Shown here: positions 15,453 through 24,427 of the stretch, one piece after another
Position numbering within the stretch: the stretch's first letter is position 1
How the letters are laid out: the number at the start of each line of letters is the position of its first letter
NCBI RefSeq assembly: GCF_016921115.1
Contig: NZ_JAFFZS010000053.1
Span: 1 to 33,461 of the forward strand
Length of the DNA stretch: 33,461 nt
Direction of reading: 5' to 3'
Origin: Streptomyces actuosus
Lineage (GTDB): Bacteria > Actinomycetota > Actinomycetes > Streptomycetales > Streptomycetaceae
Notes under the pieces: model-generated
What the model was told of the DNA's origin: nothing
Seen by the model: the letters and a program-made list of their open reading frames with translations, nothing else
The model's database searches: none
Position numbers and translations under genes: made by a program

Positions 15453-16682
15453 TCACTGGACCTCGGCCACGACCGTGTCGGCGGCCTCGACCTCCTCGCG
15501 GGTCACACCCAGCAGGTAGAGCACGGTGTCGAGGAACGGCACGTTCACGGCGGTGTGCGCCGCCTCGCGCACCACCGGCTTGGCGTTGAAGGCGACGCCG
15601 AGACCGGCCGCGTTCAGCATGTCCAGGTCGTTGGCCCCGTCACCGATCGCGACCGTCTGCGACAGCGGCACGCCCGCCTCGGCGGCGAACCGGCGCAGCA
15701 GCCGCGCCTTGCCCGCCCGGTCCACGATCTCGCCCGTGACCCGGCCCGTCAGCTTCCCGTCGACGATCTCCAGGGTGTTGGCCTGGGCGAAGTCCAGCCC
15801 CAGCCGTTCCTTGAGGTCGTCGGTCACCTGCGTGAACCCGCCGGAGACCACCCCGACCTGGTAGCCGAGCCGCTTCAGCGTGCGGATCAGCGTGCGGGCG
15901 CCCGGCGTCAGGCGCACCTCGCTGCGCACCTTGTCCACCACCGACGCGTCCAGCCCCGCCAGCAGGGCCACACGCGCGTGCAGGGACTGCTCGAAATCCA
16001 GCTCACCGCGCATCGCCGCCGCCGTCACCTCGGCGACCTTGTCCTCGCAGCCCGCGTGCGCGGCGAAGAGCTCGATGACCTCGTCCTGGATGAGCGTGGA
16101 GTCGACGTCCATGACGACGAGCCGCTGGGCCCGACGGTGCAGCCCCGCCGACACGACCGCGATGTCCACGCCCAGAGCGGCGGCGTCCGTCACGAGCGTG
16201 GTGCGCAGCGGTTCCGTCTCCACGCCCGAGACCGCGAACTCGACCGCCGTCACCGGGTACTTCGCCAGCCGGAAGATGCGGTCGATGTTGCCGCCCGCCC
16301 GGGTGATCCGGCCGGCGATGGCGGCCGTCGCCTCCGCGGTCAGCGGGTGACCCAGCACGGTCACCAGGGAACGGCCCAGGCCGCGCGGCCGGTTGTCGCC
16401 GAGGCCGGAGATGATCTCGGCCTGCATCTTCATCGACTCGGCCCAGCTGTGGACGGTGGCCCTGAGGCCGCCCTCCAGGCCGGGCTGCGGCTCGGTGACG
16501 AGCGCGCACAGCACGATCCGGCCACGGGTGACCACCTGCTCGATGTCGACCACGTCGACGGAGTAGGCGGCCAGGGTGTCGAAGAGTCCTGCCGTGATGC
16601 CCGGCCTGTCCTTGCCGAAGATCTTCACAAGGAGAGTGGGGACGTCAGAGGTCTCGGGGAACGAGGTCTGCGAAGCGCTCAT
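15453..16682 (-). CDS. serB: Phosphoserine phosphatase with N-terminal ACT domains
   Basis: 409 aa from ATG 16682. The N-terminal half holds ACT-type regulatory sequence (TLLVKIFGKDRPGITAGL at about 16-33, and a second unit at about 105-180). The HAD phosphatase domain has nucleophile motif D192-V-D194-S-T, motif II VVSGGFT and the GDGANDLDML motif IV/V. It hydrolyses phosphoserine to serine, the last step of serine synthesis. Two ACT units before the HAD domain match actinobacterial SerB2 proteins, where they can bind serine as feedback inhibitor. A TACGGT box lies 9 nt before the start, so the transcript leader is very short. Confidence 0.94.
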   Translation of the reverse strand: MSASQTSFPETSDVPTLLVKIFGKDRPGITAGLFDTLAAYSVDVVDIEQVVTRGRIVLCALVTEPQPGLEGGLRATVHSWAESMKMQAEIISGLGDNRPRGLGRSLVTVLGHPLTAEATAAIAGRITRAGGNIDRIFRLAKYPVTAVEFAVSGVETEPLRTTLVTDAAALGVDIAVVSAGLHRRAQRLVVMDVDSTLIQDEVIELFAAHAGCEDKVAEVTAAAMRGELDFEQSLHARVALLAGLDASVVDKVRSEVRLTPGARTLIRTLKRLGYQVGVVSGGFTQVTDDLKERLGLDFAQANTLEIVDGKLTGRVTGEIVDRAGKARLLRRFAAEAGVPLSQTVAIGDGANDLDMLNAAGLGVAFNAKPVVREAAHTAVNVPFLDTVLYLLGVTREEVEAADTVVAEVQ

Positions 16683-16780
16683 GGTGCTTCCACCGTATCC
16701 GGCACCCAGTGCCTTCCGCCCCTGAGGTCCGCCTGGCGGACACGGGGCACCGGGCGGCGCGCGAGTGGCGCGGCCTCATT

Positions 16781-16804
16781 CGTGGACCGGCCCGTGGACC
16801 GGCC
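16781..16804. repeat. 12-bp perfect tandem duplication
   Basis: CGTGGACCGGCC occurs twice back to back (16781-16792, 16793-16804), immediately beyond the stop of the streptophobe-type gene and about 100 bp upstream of serB. No function evident. Confidence 0.5.
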
Positions 16805-16816
16805 GCGGGGCCCGGC

Positions 16817-18832
16817 TCAGCGCGGTCCCTTCGGCCGTCGGGCCGGCGGTGGGGGAGGGGGTGGTGGGGGAGGCGGCCCGTCGTCCCCGCGAGGGGCCTC
16901 GCCGCGGCGCCCGCCCGGCCGGGGCCCCGGCGCCGGGGGAGGCGGCCCCACCGGGCGGGCCATGGTCGGTGCGCCGTACACGTCGCCCCCGGCGGGGTTC
17001 CCGCCCGCGGCCTCACCTGAGCCCCCGCCGCTGCCGCCGCCGTCCTGCGGCGCCCGCACTTCGTCGGGCACCCGGAGGTACGGGTTGGTGTCGGGGTTCG
17101 GTGGACGGTACGGCGTCCCGGGTGCGTACGGCCCGGGACGCGCTTCGGGTGCCGGGCCCCGGCCGCCGCGCGCGGGGCCGGTGCCGCTCCCGCGGGCCGA
17201 GGAGCCACCGGCCGGCGCGGCTCCGGGGCCGCCGCCCGGCCCGGGGGTTCCCGGGCCGGGCGGGTACGGGCCGCTCCTCGCGTCGCGGGGTCCGGCTCCC
17301 GTCCCGTACGGGCCTCCTGCCGCGCCGTGCGCCCCGGCCGCCGGGTACGGCGCCGCTTCCGTACCGCCGGGCGCCGTGGCCGCGTCACTCCGTGCCAGCG
17401 GCGCCGCCCGCCGGCCGGCCGCACCGCTCGCGCAGGTCAGCAGCGCGCCCACGGCACCCGCGCCCGCGCCCCACACGGCACCGAGCAGCACGGCCGGACC
17501 CGGCCGCCCGTGCAGTTCGATCCCCGCCCCGAAGGCGTCGAAGCCCAGCACGGAGAGGGACGCGTTGACCGACACCTCCGTCAGCCGGACGAGCAGCGGC
17601 AGCGCCACGGCCGACGCCACCCCGAGCCGCAGCGCGCACCGGCCGGCGAAGCCGAGGAAGCCCACCCTCCGCCCCGCGCCCTCCCGCCCGTGCTCCCGGG
17701 ACGCGGACGGCAGCGGTGTCCGCACCGCTGTCAGCACCCCCGCCAGCAGCATCATCAGCGCGGCCGCGACGCCGAGCAGCCACACCCGTCCGTCGAGATC
17801 GGCGAGTCGCGCCAGCGTGACGGGCCGGTCGGCGTGCACTGTCAGCAGGTCGTCCAGCGGATCCGGCAGCAGCTTCGCCAGCTCGCCCGTCGCCCGGCCG
17901 TCCCACGGCACGAAGAGGCCGATCGCGACGCCGAGCCACACCCCGTCGGGCGCGCCGAGGAGTGCGGCACCGGCGATCCGGGCGGGGTGGTCGTCGCCGA
18001 TCGCCGCGTACCCGGCCGCCGCGAGCCCGGCCGCGACGGCGACGACCAGCACGGTGACGAGCGCGGACACCGCCGGACGCACCACCGCGTGCGCGAACTC
18101 CAGACCGCGGGGCAGCGGGGTGCGCCGCGAGGCCAGCAGCGCGACGACGAGCACGCCCGCCGTCCAGGCGAGCCCGCCGAGCAGCGTCGGAACGGTGTCG
18201 ACGGTGAAGCCGACCGACGCCTTGGCGTCGATGAGGTCGCCGATCCGGTCCGGCAGCAGCCCGCCGATGTCCCCCAGCCCAGGGATGTCGATCCCGCCGC
18301 CTCCGCCGCCGCCCCCGATGCCGGGCAGGTCGTCGAGCCCGAGCGATCCGCCGTCGATCGTGACGACGTCGTGCCCCGCCCAGGCCAGCCCTGCGAACAT
18401 CACCGCGCTCACGACGAGCACCGATCCGGCACGGGCCAGGAGTTCGGCGGGCGTGACGGCAACTCCCGCCGTACGCAGGGATCGCAGGAAGAACCAGGAC
18501 AGCAGCAGCGCACCGACCAGACTCACGCCGAGTGGCGTGATCTCGATGGCCGTGTCCGCCTGGGCGCCGGTGAGGCCGAAGGCGGACACGTCCCCGGAAG
18601 GGGTCACCGAGCCCCCCGCCCCGAGCGCCACGACGGCCGCGGTCATCCGCCCCAACGCGCCCGCCTCGTCCGCCCGGAGCAGATGCAGACCGAGCGCCGC
18701 CGTCCCCGCCATGCCGATCAACGCCCAGCTCACAGCGGCGACGGCGGAGAGCACGACATCTCCCCACGGCACGGTGCGCCCTGGTGGGCGCGCGCCGTGC
18801 CTGGTGGTGGCCCAGCCCCTGGTGAAGCCCAT
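16817..18832 (-). CDS. Streptophobe-family integral membrane protein with proline-rich tail
   Basis: 671 aa from ATG 18832. Roughly eight or nine membrane segments lie in residues 25-470, interrupted by a Gly-run loop (GIGGGGGGGGIDIPG, about 170-184). They are followed by about 190 residues of Pro/Gly/Ala-rich disordered cytoplasmic tail that ends in a run of eleven prolines (encoded near 16849-16873). The layout matches proteins annotated as streptophobe family, known essentially from Streptomyces and without assigned function. It is divergent from the FHA/ABC transporter gene, with 228 bp between the starts. A link to FHA-type signalling is only suggested by position. Confidence 0.8.
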   Translation of the reverse strand: MGFTRGWATTRHGARPPGRTVPWGDVVLSAVAAVSWALIGMAGTAALGLHLLRADEAGALGRMTAAVVALGAGGSVTPSGDVSAFGLTGAQADTAIEITPLGVSLVGALLLSWFFLRSLRTAGVAVTPAELLARAGSVLVVSAVMFAGLAWAGHDVVTIDGGSLGLDDLPGIGGGGGGGGIDIPGLGDIGGLLPDRIGDLIDAKASVGFTVDTVPTLLGGLAWTAGVLVVALLASRRTPLPRGLEFAHAVVRPAVSALVTVLVVAVAAGLAAAGYAAIGDDHPARIAGAALLGAPDGVWLGVAIGLFVPWDGRATGELAKLLPDPLDDLLTVHADRPVTLARLADLDGRVWLLGVAAALMMLLAGVLTAVRTPLPSASREHGREGAGRRVGFLGFAGRCALRLGVASAVALPLLVRLTEVSVNASLSVLGFDAFGAGIELHGRPGPAVLLGAVWGAGAGAVGALLTCASGAAGRRAAPLARSDAATAPGGTEAAPYPAAGAHGAAGGPYGTGAGPRDARSGPYPPGPGTPGPGGGPGAAPAGGSSARGSGTGPARGGRGPAPEARPGPYAPGTPYRPPNPDTNPYLRVPDEVRAPQDGGGSGGGSGEAAGGNPAGGDVYGAPTMARPVGPPPPAPGPRPGGRRGEAPRGDDGPPPPPPPPPPPARRPKGPR

Positions 18833-19021
18833 GACAGACCCCCGATCCGCGGGCGCGGCGTCCGCCGCGCGTGTCCCCCTCGCGTGGGATTACCACTCTC
18901 CGGGCACTTTTCAACCCCCGTCAACGGCACGTGTCCGAGCGTCCGTGTGCGGTCGCCGCAAGGCCCGACTTTCGGTCACGGTGCCGATCCTGGAATAGTT
19001 CCCCCCGATGTTCGACATCCC

Positions 19022-19027
19022 TAGACT
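19022..19027 (+). promoter_or_regulatory. Possible -10 box (TAGACT) of the FHA/ABC gene
   Basis: TAGACT fits TAnnnT and lies 33 bp before the GTG start. No good -35 hexamer is visible (TTCCCC at 18999-19004). Weak prediction. Confidence 0.3.
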
Positions 19028-19060
19028 CCCTGCGACGGGGGTAACTCGGGGGACAACTCA

Positions 19061-21604
19061 GTGGGGCATGGAGTGCCGGAACTCGTACTGGAATCAAACG
19101 GACGTACCTGGACGCTCGATCCGTCCAGGTCCTACACCCTGGGACGCGATCCGCAGGGCGACATAGTCTTCGACGACGCCAGGGTCTCCTGGCGCCACGC
19201 CACGGTCGGCTTCAACGGCCGCAGTTGGGTCATCGAGGACCACGGCAGCACCAACGGCACGTTCGTACAGGGCCAGCGGATCCACCATCTGGAGCTGGCC
19301 TCCGGCACGGCGGTGCACCTGGGCAACGCGACCGACGGCCCGCGGCTGAATCTCTCGGGGGCCGAGGCCTCCGTCGCCACGCCTCAGGCTCAGCCTCAGC
19401 AGCAGCCGCACGCCGCGCAGGGAGCCGGCTGGCAGACGCCGCAACAGCACGCCCCGCAGCCGCAGTCGCCGCAGCAGGCCGGCTGGCAGCAGGGCACACC
19501 GGGCGTCCCGCAGCAGCAGGGCCCGGCCGAGGGGTACGCGCAGAAGGTGCCCGGTGGTGCGGCGGGGGCACCGCCGGTGTACGGCGACCGCAGCCCGACC
19601 ACGTTCCACCAGTTCTCCCTCGGCCGCGTGATGCGCATCGGCCGCGCCCTGGAGAACGACCTGGTCGTCTCCGACCTCCAGGTCTCCCGGCACCACGCCG
19701 AGTTCCACGCGACGCCCGACGGGCGCATGGAGATCCGCGACCTCGGCTCGCACAACGGCACGTACGTCAACGGCCAGCCGATCCCCAAGGGTGGCTCGGC
19801 GACGCTCGACGCGACCGACATCGTGGGCGTCGGCCACTCGACCTTCCGCATCGTCGGCGACCGGCTCGAGGAGTTCGTCGACACCGGTGAGGTCTCCTTC
19901 TCCGCCCGCCACCTCACCGTCACGGTCGACGGCGGCAAGCAGATCCTGAAGGACGTCTCCTTCGGGGTGCCGGAGAAGTCGCTGATCGCGGTCATCGGCC
20001 CGTCCGGTTCCGGCAAGTCGACCCTGCTGAAGGCGCTCACCGGCTACCGCCCCGCCGACCAGGGCGACGTCCTCTACGACAACCGCAACCTGTACAAGCA
20101 GTTCGCCGAGCTGCGCCAGCGCATCGGCCTGGTGCCGCAGGACGACATCCTGCACAAGGAACTGACCGTCAAGAAGGCCCTCAAGTACGCGGCCAAGCTG
20201 CGCTTCCCCGCCGACACCACGGCGGCCGAGCGCGAGGCCCGCATCGACGAGGTGCTGCGCGAGCTGAAGCTGGACGTCCACAAGGAGAAGAAGGTCACCT
20301 CCCTCTCCGGCGGTCAGCGCAAGCGCGTCTCGGTGGCGCTCGAACTGCTCACCAAGCCGTCCCTGATCTTCCTGGACGAGCCGACGTCCGGCCTCGACCC
20401 GGGCATGGACCGCGATGTCATGCAGCTGCTGCGCGGGCTGGCCGACGACGGCCGTACGGTCCTCGTCGTCACCCACTCCGTCGCGGAGCTGGCCCTGTGC
20501 GACAAGCTCCTGGTGATGGCCCCGGGCGGCGCGGTCGCCTACTTCGGTCCGCCGGAGGAGGCGCTGAACTTCTTCGGCTACGACACCTGGGCCGATGTCT
20601 TCTCCGCCTTCGAGAACTACCGCGACTACGACTGGGCGGGTCGCTGGAAGGGCTCGCAGCACTACCAGATGTACGCCGCGGACATCGACGCCGTCGCCCC
20701 GCAGGCCGTACAGATGCCGGCCATGCAGGCGATGAAGCCGCCGAAGCCGCAGGGCTGGATGTCCCAGTTCCTCACGCTCGTGCGCCGCTACATCTCAGTG
20801 ATCGTCTCCGACAAGGGATTCCTCGCCCTGATGGTGATCCTGCCGGCGGTCCTCGGCGCGGTCAGCCTGCTCATCGACGCCGACCGCGGCCTGCTGCCCA
20901 ACCCGCCCAACCAGGCGGGCCGGATCATCCCCAACGGCACGGCCACCACGGTGCTGCTCATCCTCGCCGTCGGTGCGTGCTTCGCAGGCGCGGCGAACTC
21001 CGTCCGCGAGCTGATCAAGGAACGCGTCATCTACGAGCGGGAACGCGCCACCGGCCTGTCCCGCTCGGCCTACCTGATGTCCAAGGTGTTCGTGCTCGGC
21101 ATGATCACCGTGTTCCAGGGCCTGCTGGTCGGCGTCATCGGCTTCTCCAGCCGTGAGATCCCCGAGCGGGGCCTCGTCTTCGGCGGCGCCACACTCGTCG
21201 AGCTGTCCGTGCCGATCATGGCGCTGGGCTTCACCTCGATGATGTTCGGCCTGATCATCTCCTCGCTGGTGAAGACCGCCGAGAAGACGATGCCGCTGCT
21301 GGTCATGTTCGCGATCATCCAGGTCGTCTTCACGGGCTGTCTCTTCGTCCTGAACGGCGCGGTCGGCGTCAACCAGTTCTCGTACCTGATGCCCTCGCGC
21401 TGGGCGGTCGGCGCCGCGGGCGCCACACTGGACTTCAACAGGATCAGCCCACCCGAGCCGGGTGCCGCCACCGACCCGCTGTGGGAGCACACCGTCGGCG
21501 CCTGGGGCATGGACATGGCCGCCCTGCTCGCCCTCGGCGTGATCTGCGGGTTCTTCGTGTCCCGCTTCCTGCGACGCCACGAGCCCGAGGTCATGCGCAA
21601 GTAG
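19061..21604 (+). CDS. Double-FHA ABC transporter (ATPase fused to permease)
   Basis: 847 aa from a GTG at 19061 with GGGGGA at 19048-19053. Domains in order: FHA 1 (about 8-98; GRDPQGDIVF, SWRHA, GSTNGTFV); a Gln/Pro-rich linker (about 105-175); FHA 2 (about 178-270; GRALENDLVVSD, SRHHAEF, GSHNGTYVNG); ABC ATPase (about 283-500; Walker A GPSGSGKST 313-321, signature LSGGQ 415-419, Walker B LIFLDE 435-440); and an ABC-2 permease with about six helices (590-845). This is the half-size ABCG-like actinobacterial type, as in mycobacterial Rv1747. FHA domains bind phosphothreonine, so regulation by Ser/Thr kinases is likely by homology. Substrate unknown. No kinase gene is adjacent. Confidence 0.92.
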   Translation: MGHGVPELVLESNGRTWTLDPSRSYTLGRDPQGDIVFDDARVSWRHATVGFNGRSWVIEDHGSTNGTFVQGQRIHHLELASGTAVHLGNATDGPRLNLSGAEASVATPQAQPQQQPHAAQGAGWQTPQQHAPQPQSPQQAGWQQGTPGVPQQQGPAEGYAQKVPGGAAGAPPVYGDRSPTTFHQFSLGRVMRIGRALENDLVVSDLQVSRHHAEFHATPDGRMEIRDLGSHNGTYVNGQPIPKGGSATLDATDIVGVGHSTFRIVGDRLEEFVDTGEVSFSARHLTVTVDGGKQILKDVSFGVPEKSLIAVIGPSGSGKSTLLKALTGYRPADQGDVLYDNRNLYKQFAELRQRIGLVPQDDILHKELTVKKALKYAAKLRFPADTTAAEREARIDEVLRELKLDVHKEKKVTSLSGGQRKRVSVALELLTKPSLIFLDEPTSGLDPGMDRDVMQLLRGLADDGRTVLVVTHSVAELALCDKLLVMAPGGAVAYFGPPEEALNFFGYDTWADVFSAFENYRDYDWAGRWKGSQHYQMYAADIDAVAPQAVQMPAMQAMKPPKPQGWMSQFLTLVRRYISVIVSDKGFLALMVILPAVLGAVSLLIDADRGLLPNPPNQAGRIIPNGTATTVLLILAVGACFAGAANSVRELIKERVIYERERATGLSRSAYLMSKVFVLGMITVFQGLLVGVIGFSSREIPERGLVFGGATLVELSVPIMALGFTSMMFGLIISSLVKTAEKTMPLLVMFAIIQVVFTGCLFVLNGAVGVNQFSYLMPSRWAVGAAGATLDFNRISPPEPGAATDPLWEHTVGAWGMDMAALLALGVICGFFVSRFLRRHEPEVMRK

Positions 21605-21617
21605 CCGCCGCACGGAC

Positions 21618-21667
21618 GAACGCCGAAGGGCGGCACCCCGTCAGGTGGGTGCCGCCCTTCGGCGTTC
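21618..21667. terminator. Strong bidirectional hairpin after the FHA/ABC gene
   Basis: 21-bp perfect stem (21618-21638 with 21647-21667) and 8-nt loop, between convergent stops at 21604 and 21690. No U-tract. Confidence 0.87.
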
Positions 21668-21689
21668 CGTACCGAGGTCCGCGCCGGCC

Positions 21690-22526
21690 TCAGTACGCGC
21701 TGTTGACGTTGTCCATGGAGCCGTACCGGTCGGCCGCGTAGTTGCACGCGGCGGTGATGTTGGCGACCGGGTCGTAGATGTTCCAGGACGTGCCCGGGAC
21801 GTGGTACGCCTTGAAGGTCGGCGGGATCACCTGGAGCAGGCCCTTGGACGGGACGCCGTTGATGGCGTTGATGTCCCAGTTGTTGATGGCCATCGGGTTG
21901 CCGGAGGACTCGCGCATGATGTTGCGGTGGATACCGCTGTAGGAGCCCGGGATGCCGTGCTTCTTCATGATGGCGAGCGACTCGCGGATCCAGCCGTCGA
22001 GGTTGTCGGGGTACGTCTTGACGGCGGTCTTCTTGACCGCGGCGCGCTTGGCGGAGCGGCTGGCGGCCTCCTTGGCCTTGCGGGCCGCCTCCGCCTTCTT
22101 CTTGGCCGCCTCCGCCTTCTTCTTCGCGGCCTCGGCGGCGGCCTTCTTCTTCGCGGCGGCCTCGGCGGCGGCCTTCTTCTTCGCGGCGGCCTCGGCGGCG
22201 GCCTTCTTCTTCGCGGCCTCGACCTTGGCCTGCGCCTCTGCCTTCGCCTCGGCCTGGGCCTTCTGCCGGGCCTCGACGGCCTCGGCCTTCAGCTTGGAGG
22301 CGGCGAGCTGGTCGGTGAGGCTGACCTTGACGTCCTTGACCTTGTCGGCGCCGTAGACGACCTGCTGCGTGGACGCGGCCTCGCTCGTGGTCGTGGTCTC
22401 GGCACTGCTGGGCACGGCGGAGAAGGCGAGCGCGGCGGCACCGAGGGCGGCGACACCACCGATCGCGATCTTGTGGTGTTTGGTCAGCGTGCGACGACGG
22501 CCACGGGTGGTCGTGTTCTTGAGCAT
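21690..22526 (-). CDS. Secreted SLT-type transglycosylase-like protein
   Basis: 278 aa from ATG 22526 (AGAGG upstream). A basic N-terminus with a hydrophobic core (KIAIGGVAALGAAALAFSAV) and a VPSSA-E site near residue 42 form a signal peptide. Residues about 85-168 are Lys/Ala/Glu-rich with repeated EAAAKKKA units, likely a long helix able to contact the wall. The C-terminal domain (175-278) has the SLT-type MRESSGNP (E206 probable catalytic acid), GLLQVIPPTF (229-238) and AADRYGS. It should cut peptidoglycan glycan strands outside the membrane, or be wall-associated. The 755 bp to the divergent kinase gene give it a potentially long 5' leader with a hairpin. Confidence 0.86.
   Translation of the reverse strand: MLKNTTTRGRRRTLTKHHKIAIGGVAALGAAALAFSAVPSSAETTTTSEAASTQQVVYGADKVKDVKVSLTDQLAASKLKAEAVEARQKAQAEAKAEAQAKVEAAKKKAAAEAAAKKKAAAEAAAKKKAAAEAAKKKAEAAKKKAEAARKAKEAASRSAKRAAVKKTAVKTYPDNLDGWIRESLAIMKKHGIPGSYSGIHRNIMRESSGNPMAINNWDINAINGVPSKGLLQVIPPTFKAYHVPGTSWNIYDPVANITAACNYAADRYGSMDNVNSAY
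22093..22217. repeat. In-gene 27-30 bp tandem repeats (Lys/Ala linker)
   Basis: A unit beginning GCCTTCTTCTTCGCGGC recurs at 22114 (27 bp), 22141 (30 bp), 22171 (30 bp, identical to the previous copy) and 22201 (partial), with a shorter related unit at 22093. On the coding (minus) strand it encodes EAAAKKKA repeats. Unit number is likely to vary between strains by slippage. Confidence 0.85.
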
Positions 22527-23281
22527 GGCGAATGGACCTCTTCGAATAGCGCGGAGGTCGCTCACGTCCGGAGGGGACATCGGGCTCGTCCCACACGAAC
22601 GCCGCGGGCCGTGAACCCGCGGCGCTGAGCGACGGAAGCCATTCTTAGCGGCCGCAAAATTCTGTGGCAAAGGTGTGACGTACGATGCCGCATAGTGGAC
22701 CCGGGAACGGCAAATCGGGACAGACTGGACCATCGACCCCGTTCATGCGCCCACTCGCCTCTCCTATCCGCCCTCGTACGTGATGTGGACCCTATGCGCG
22801 GGCTCACATCGCGCCCACAGCATTCTCACGGCTGGTTGCTGAAGCAATGCACTGTGTGAGGGGCGGCCTGCAGGATGCGACCCCCGTTCGCCGCCGGACC
22901 CGCACCTCCGGGCGGCGTCCGTGGTGCCCTCTCACCGGGGAGCCGCCCGCACCGCCCTCCTGCCCGTCCCCTCGGCCGCGCCGTCCACCCGCGGCCCGGT
23001 GCCGACCTGCGGCCCGGCACCTGCCCCACCCGCGTGCGCACCCGCACGCGCGCGTGGCGCGAGCCGAACCCGACGTCCTCTGCCACGAAGGCCGCGCATC
23101 GCACGCGCGTGGCGCGGTCCGGTCCGCAGCCGCCGGATCGCAGCGCCCCGGTCCGCGGCCGTTCCGTCCCACCGCCCCGGGAAGCCGGGCCGCAGGGACC
23201 TTCGTCCTAGGCCGAGCGCCCCAGGCGACGGCCGTCACAGGGCGGATCCCCGGGGTCTCGCGCCGCCGGTACCGTGAGGAC
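22527..23281. other. 755-bp intergenic region between divergent genes
   Basis: No ORF here has a convincing start or codon pattern. On the minus strand, the side facing the transglycosylase carries a 9-bp hairpin (22600-22608 with 22616-22624, 7-nt loop) inside the probable leader, and an AT-rich patch (about 22640-22680, TAAGAAT on the minus strand) that may hold the promoter. A nested stem (CTCAC 22825-22829 with GTGAG 22856-22860, and TTGCT 22836-22840 with AGCAA 22843-22847) lies further on. The rest (22870-23265) is featureless GC-rich DNA. Confidence 0.5.
23270..23275 (+). promoter_or_regulatory. -10 box (TACCGT) for a leaderless kinase transcript
   Basis: TACCGT ends 6 nt before the ATG at 23282. 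The only purine stretch (GAGGA) is 1-2 nt from the ATG, too close to act as a ribosome site. The spacing fits transcription starting at the A of ATG. No clear -35. Confidence 0.4.
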
Positions 23282-24427
23282 ATGAGCCACGGTCCCCGGT
23301 CCGGCCTCGCCGCGGTGAGTTCCGCGCTGCTGGCCATGAGCAGGCATCTGGAGGTGCGCGACGTCCTGAAGACGATCGTCGCCTCGGCCCGCGAACTCGT
23401 CGACGCGCAGTACGCGGCGCTCGGCGTCCCCGACGACCACGGGGGCTTCGCCCAGTTCGTGGTGGACGGCGTCAGCGACGAGCAGTGGAGAGCCATCGGC
23501 CCCCTGCCGCGCCAGCACGGCATCCTCGCGGCCATGCTCCGGCAGCCCGGGGCCGAGCGCCTCGCCGACGTCCGCAAGGACCCCCGCTTCGAGGGCTGGC
23601 CCTCCGCCCACCCCGAGATGTCCGACTTCCTGGGCATGCCGATCCGCGACGGCGACGAGGTGATCGGCGCGTTGTTCCTCGCCGACAAGAACTGCTCCCG
23701 GGAGCCCGAGCGCTGCGGCTTCACGCAGGAGGACGAGGAACTGCTCGCGATCCTCGCCCAGCACGCGGCGATCGCCCTCACCAACGCCCGCCTGTACGAG
23801 CGCAGCCGCGAACTCACCATCGCCGAGGAACGCTCGCGCCTCGCCCACGAACTGCACGACGCGGTCAGCCAGAAGCTGTTCTCCCTGCGCCTGACCGCGC
23901 AGGCCGCGGCCCGCCTCATCGACCGCGACCCGTCCCGTGCCAAGGGCGAGCTCCAGCAGGTGGCCTCGCTCGCGGCCGAGGCCACCGACGAACTGCGCGC
24001 CGCCGTCGTCGAGTTGCGCCCCGCGGCCCTCGACGAGGACGGCCTCGCCGCCACCCTGCGCACACAGGTGCAGGTCCTGGACCGCGCACACAGCGCCCGC
24101 GTCACCTTCGCGGCGCGCGGCGTCCGCGCGCTGCCTGCCGCTCAGGAGGAGGCCATGCTGCGCGTCGCGCAGGAGGCCCTGCACAACGCCCTGCGGCACT
24201 CCGGTGCCGAGCACGTCGACGTCACCCTGGACCGCCGCGGCTGCGGCGCCGTCCTGCGCGTCGTCGACGACGGCCGCGGCTTCGACCCGCAGGCGGTGCG
24301 CCGGGCGGGACGCCACCTCGGCCTGGTGTCGATGCGGGACCGGGCGAGCGGGGTCGGCGGCAGGCTCACTGTCGAGTCGGCGCCCGGCAAGGGCACCGCG
24401 ATCGAGATGGAGGCCCCCGGTGGCTGA
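23282..24427 (+). CDS. GAF-domain sensor histidine kinase (NarL-type system)
   Basis: 381 aa from ATG 23282; upstream in-frame codons lack family sequence. A GAF domain (about 20-172) is followed by the HisKA_3 dimerisation domain with the phospho-acceptor in AHELHDAVSQKLF (H192), and a HATPase domain with N-box HNALRHSG (N302), DDGRGF at 329-334 and GLVSMRDRA. No membrane segment is visible, so the kinase is cytoplasmic; the GAF domain lacks an obvious haem or chromophore cysteine signature and its ligand is unknown. It overlaps the response regulator gene by 8 nt, a tight pair similar to DevS/LiaS-like systems in layout. Confidence 0.9.
   Translation: MSHGPRSGLAAVSSALLAMSRHLEVRDVLKTIVASARELVDAQYAALGVPDDHGGFAQFVVDGVSDEQWRAIGPLPRQHGILAAMLRQPGAERLADVRKDPRFEGWPSAHPEMSDFLGMPIRDGDEVIGALFLADKNCSREPERCGFTQEDEELLAILAQHAAIALTNARLYERSRELTIAEERSRLAHELHDAVSQKLFSLRLTAQAAARLIDRDPSRAKGELQQVASLAAEATDELRAAVVELRPAALDEDGLAATLRTQVQVLDRAHSARVTFAARGVRALPAAQEEAMLRVAQEALHNALRHSGAEHVDVTLDRRGCGAVLRVVDDGRGFDPQAVRRAGRHLGLVSMRDRASGVGGRLTVESAPGKGTAIEMEAPGG

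Noticed and set aside
15555..18998. Very long plus-strand frame across serB and the streptophobe gene
   Set aside because: It runs antisense through two recognised genes and is Arg/Pro/Ser-rich filler typical of high-GC shadows.
22527..22840. c-di-AMP (ydaO) riboswitch in the SLT leader
   Set aside because: Expected for some Streptomyces wall hydrolases, but I could not match the consensus; only a simple hairpin is visible.
23043..23116. Direct repeat of CGCACGCGCG-TGGCGCG
   Set aside because: Two copies in featureless GC-rich DNA; likely chance in a simple-composition region.
22847..23281. N-terminal extension of the histidine kinase frame
   Set aside because: The extension is Arg/Pro-rich without family sequence, and a -10 box lies just before ATG 23282.
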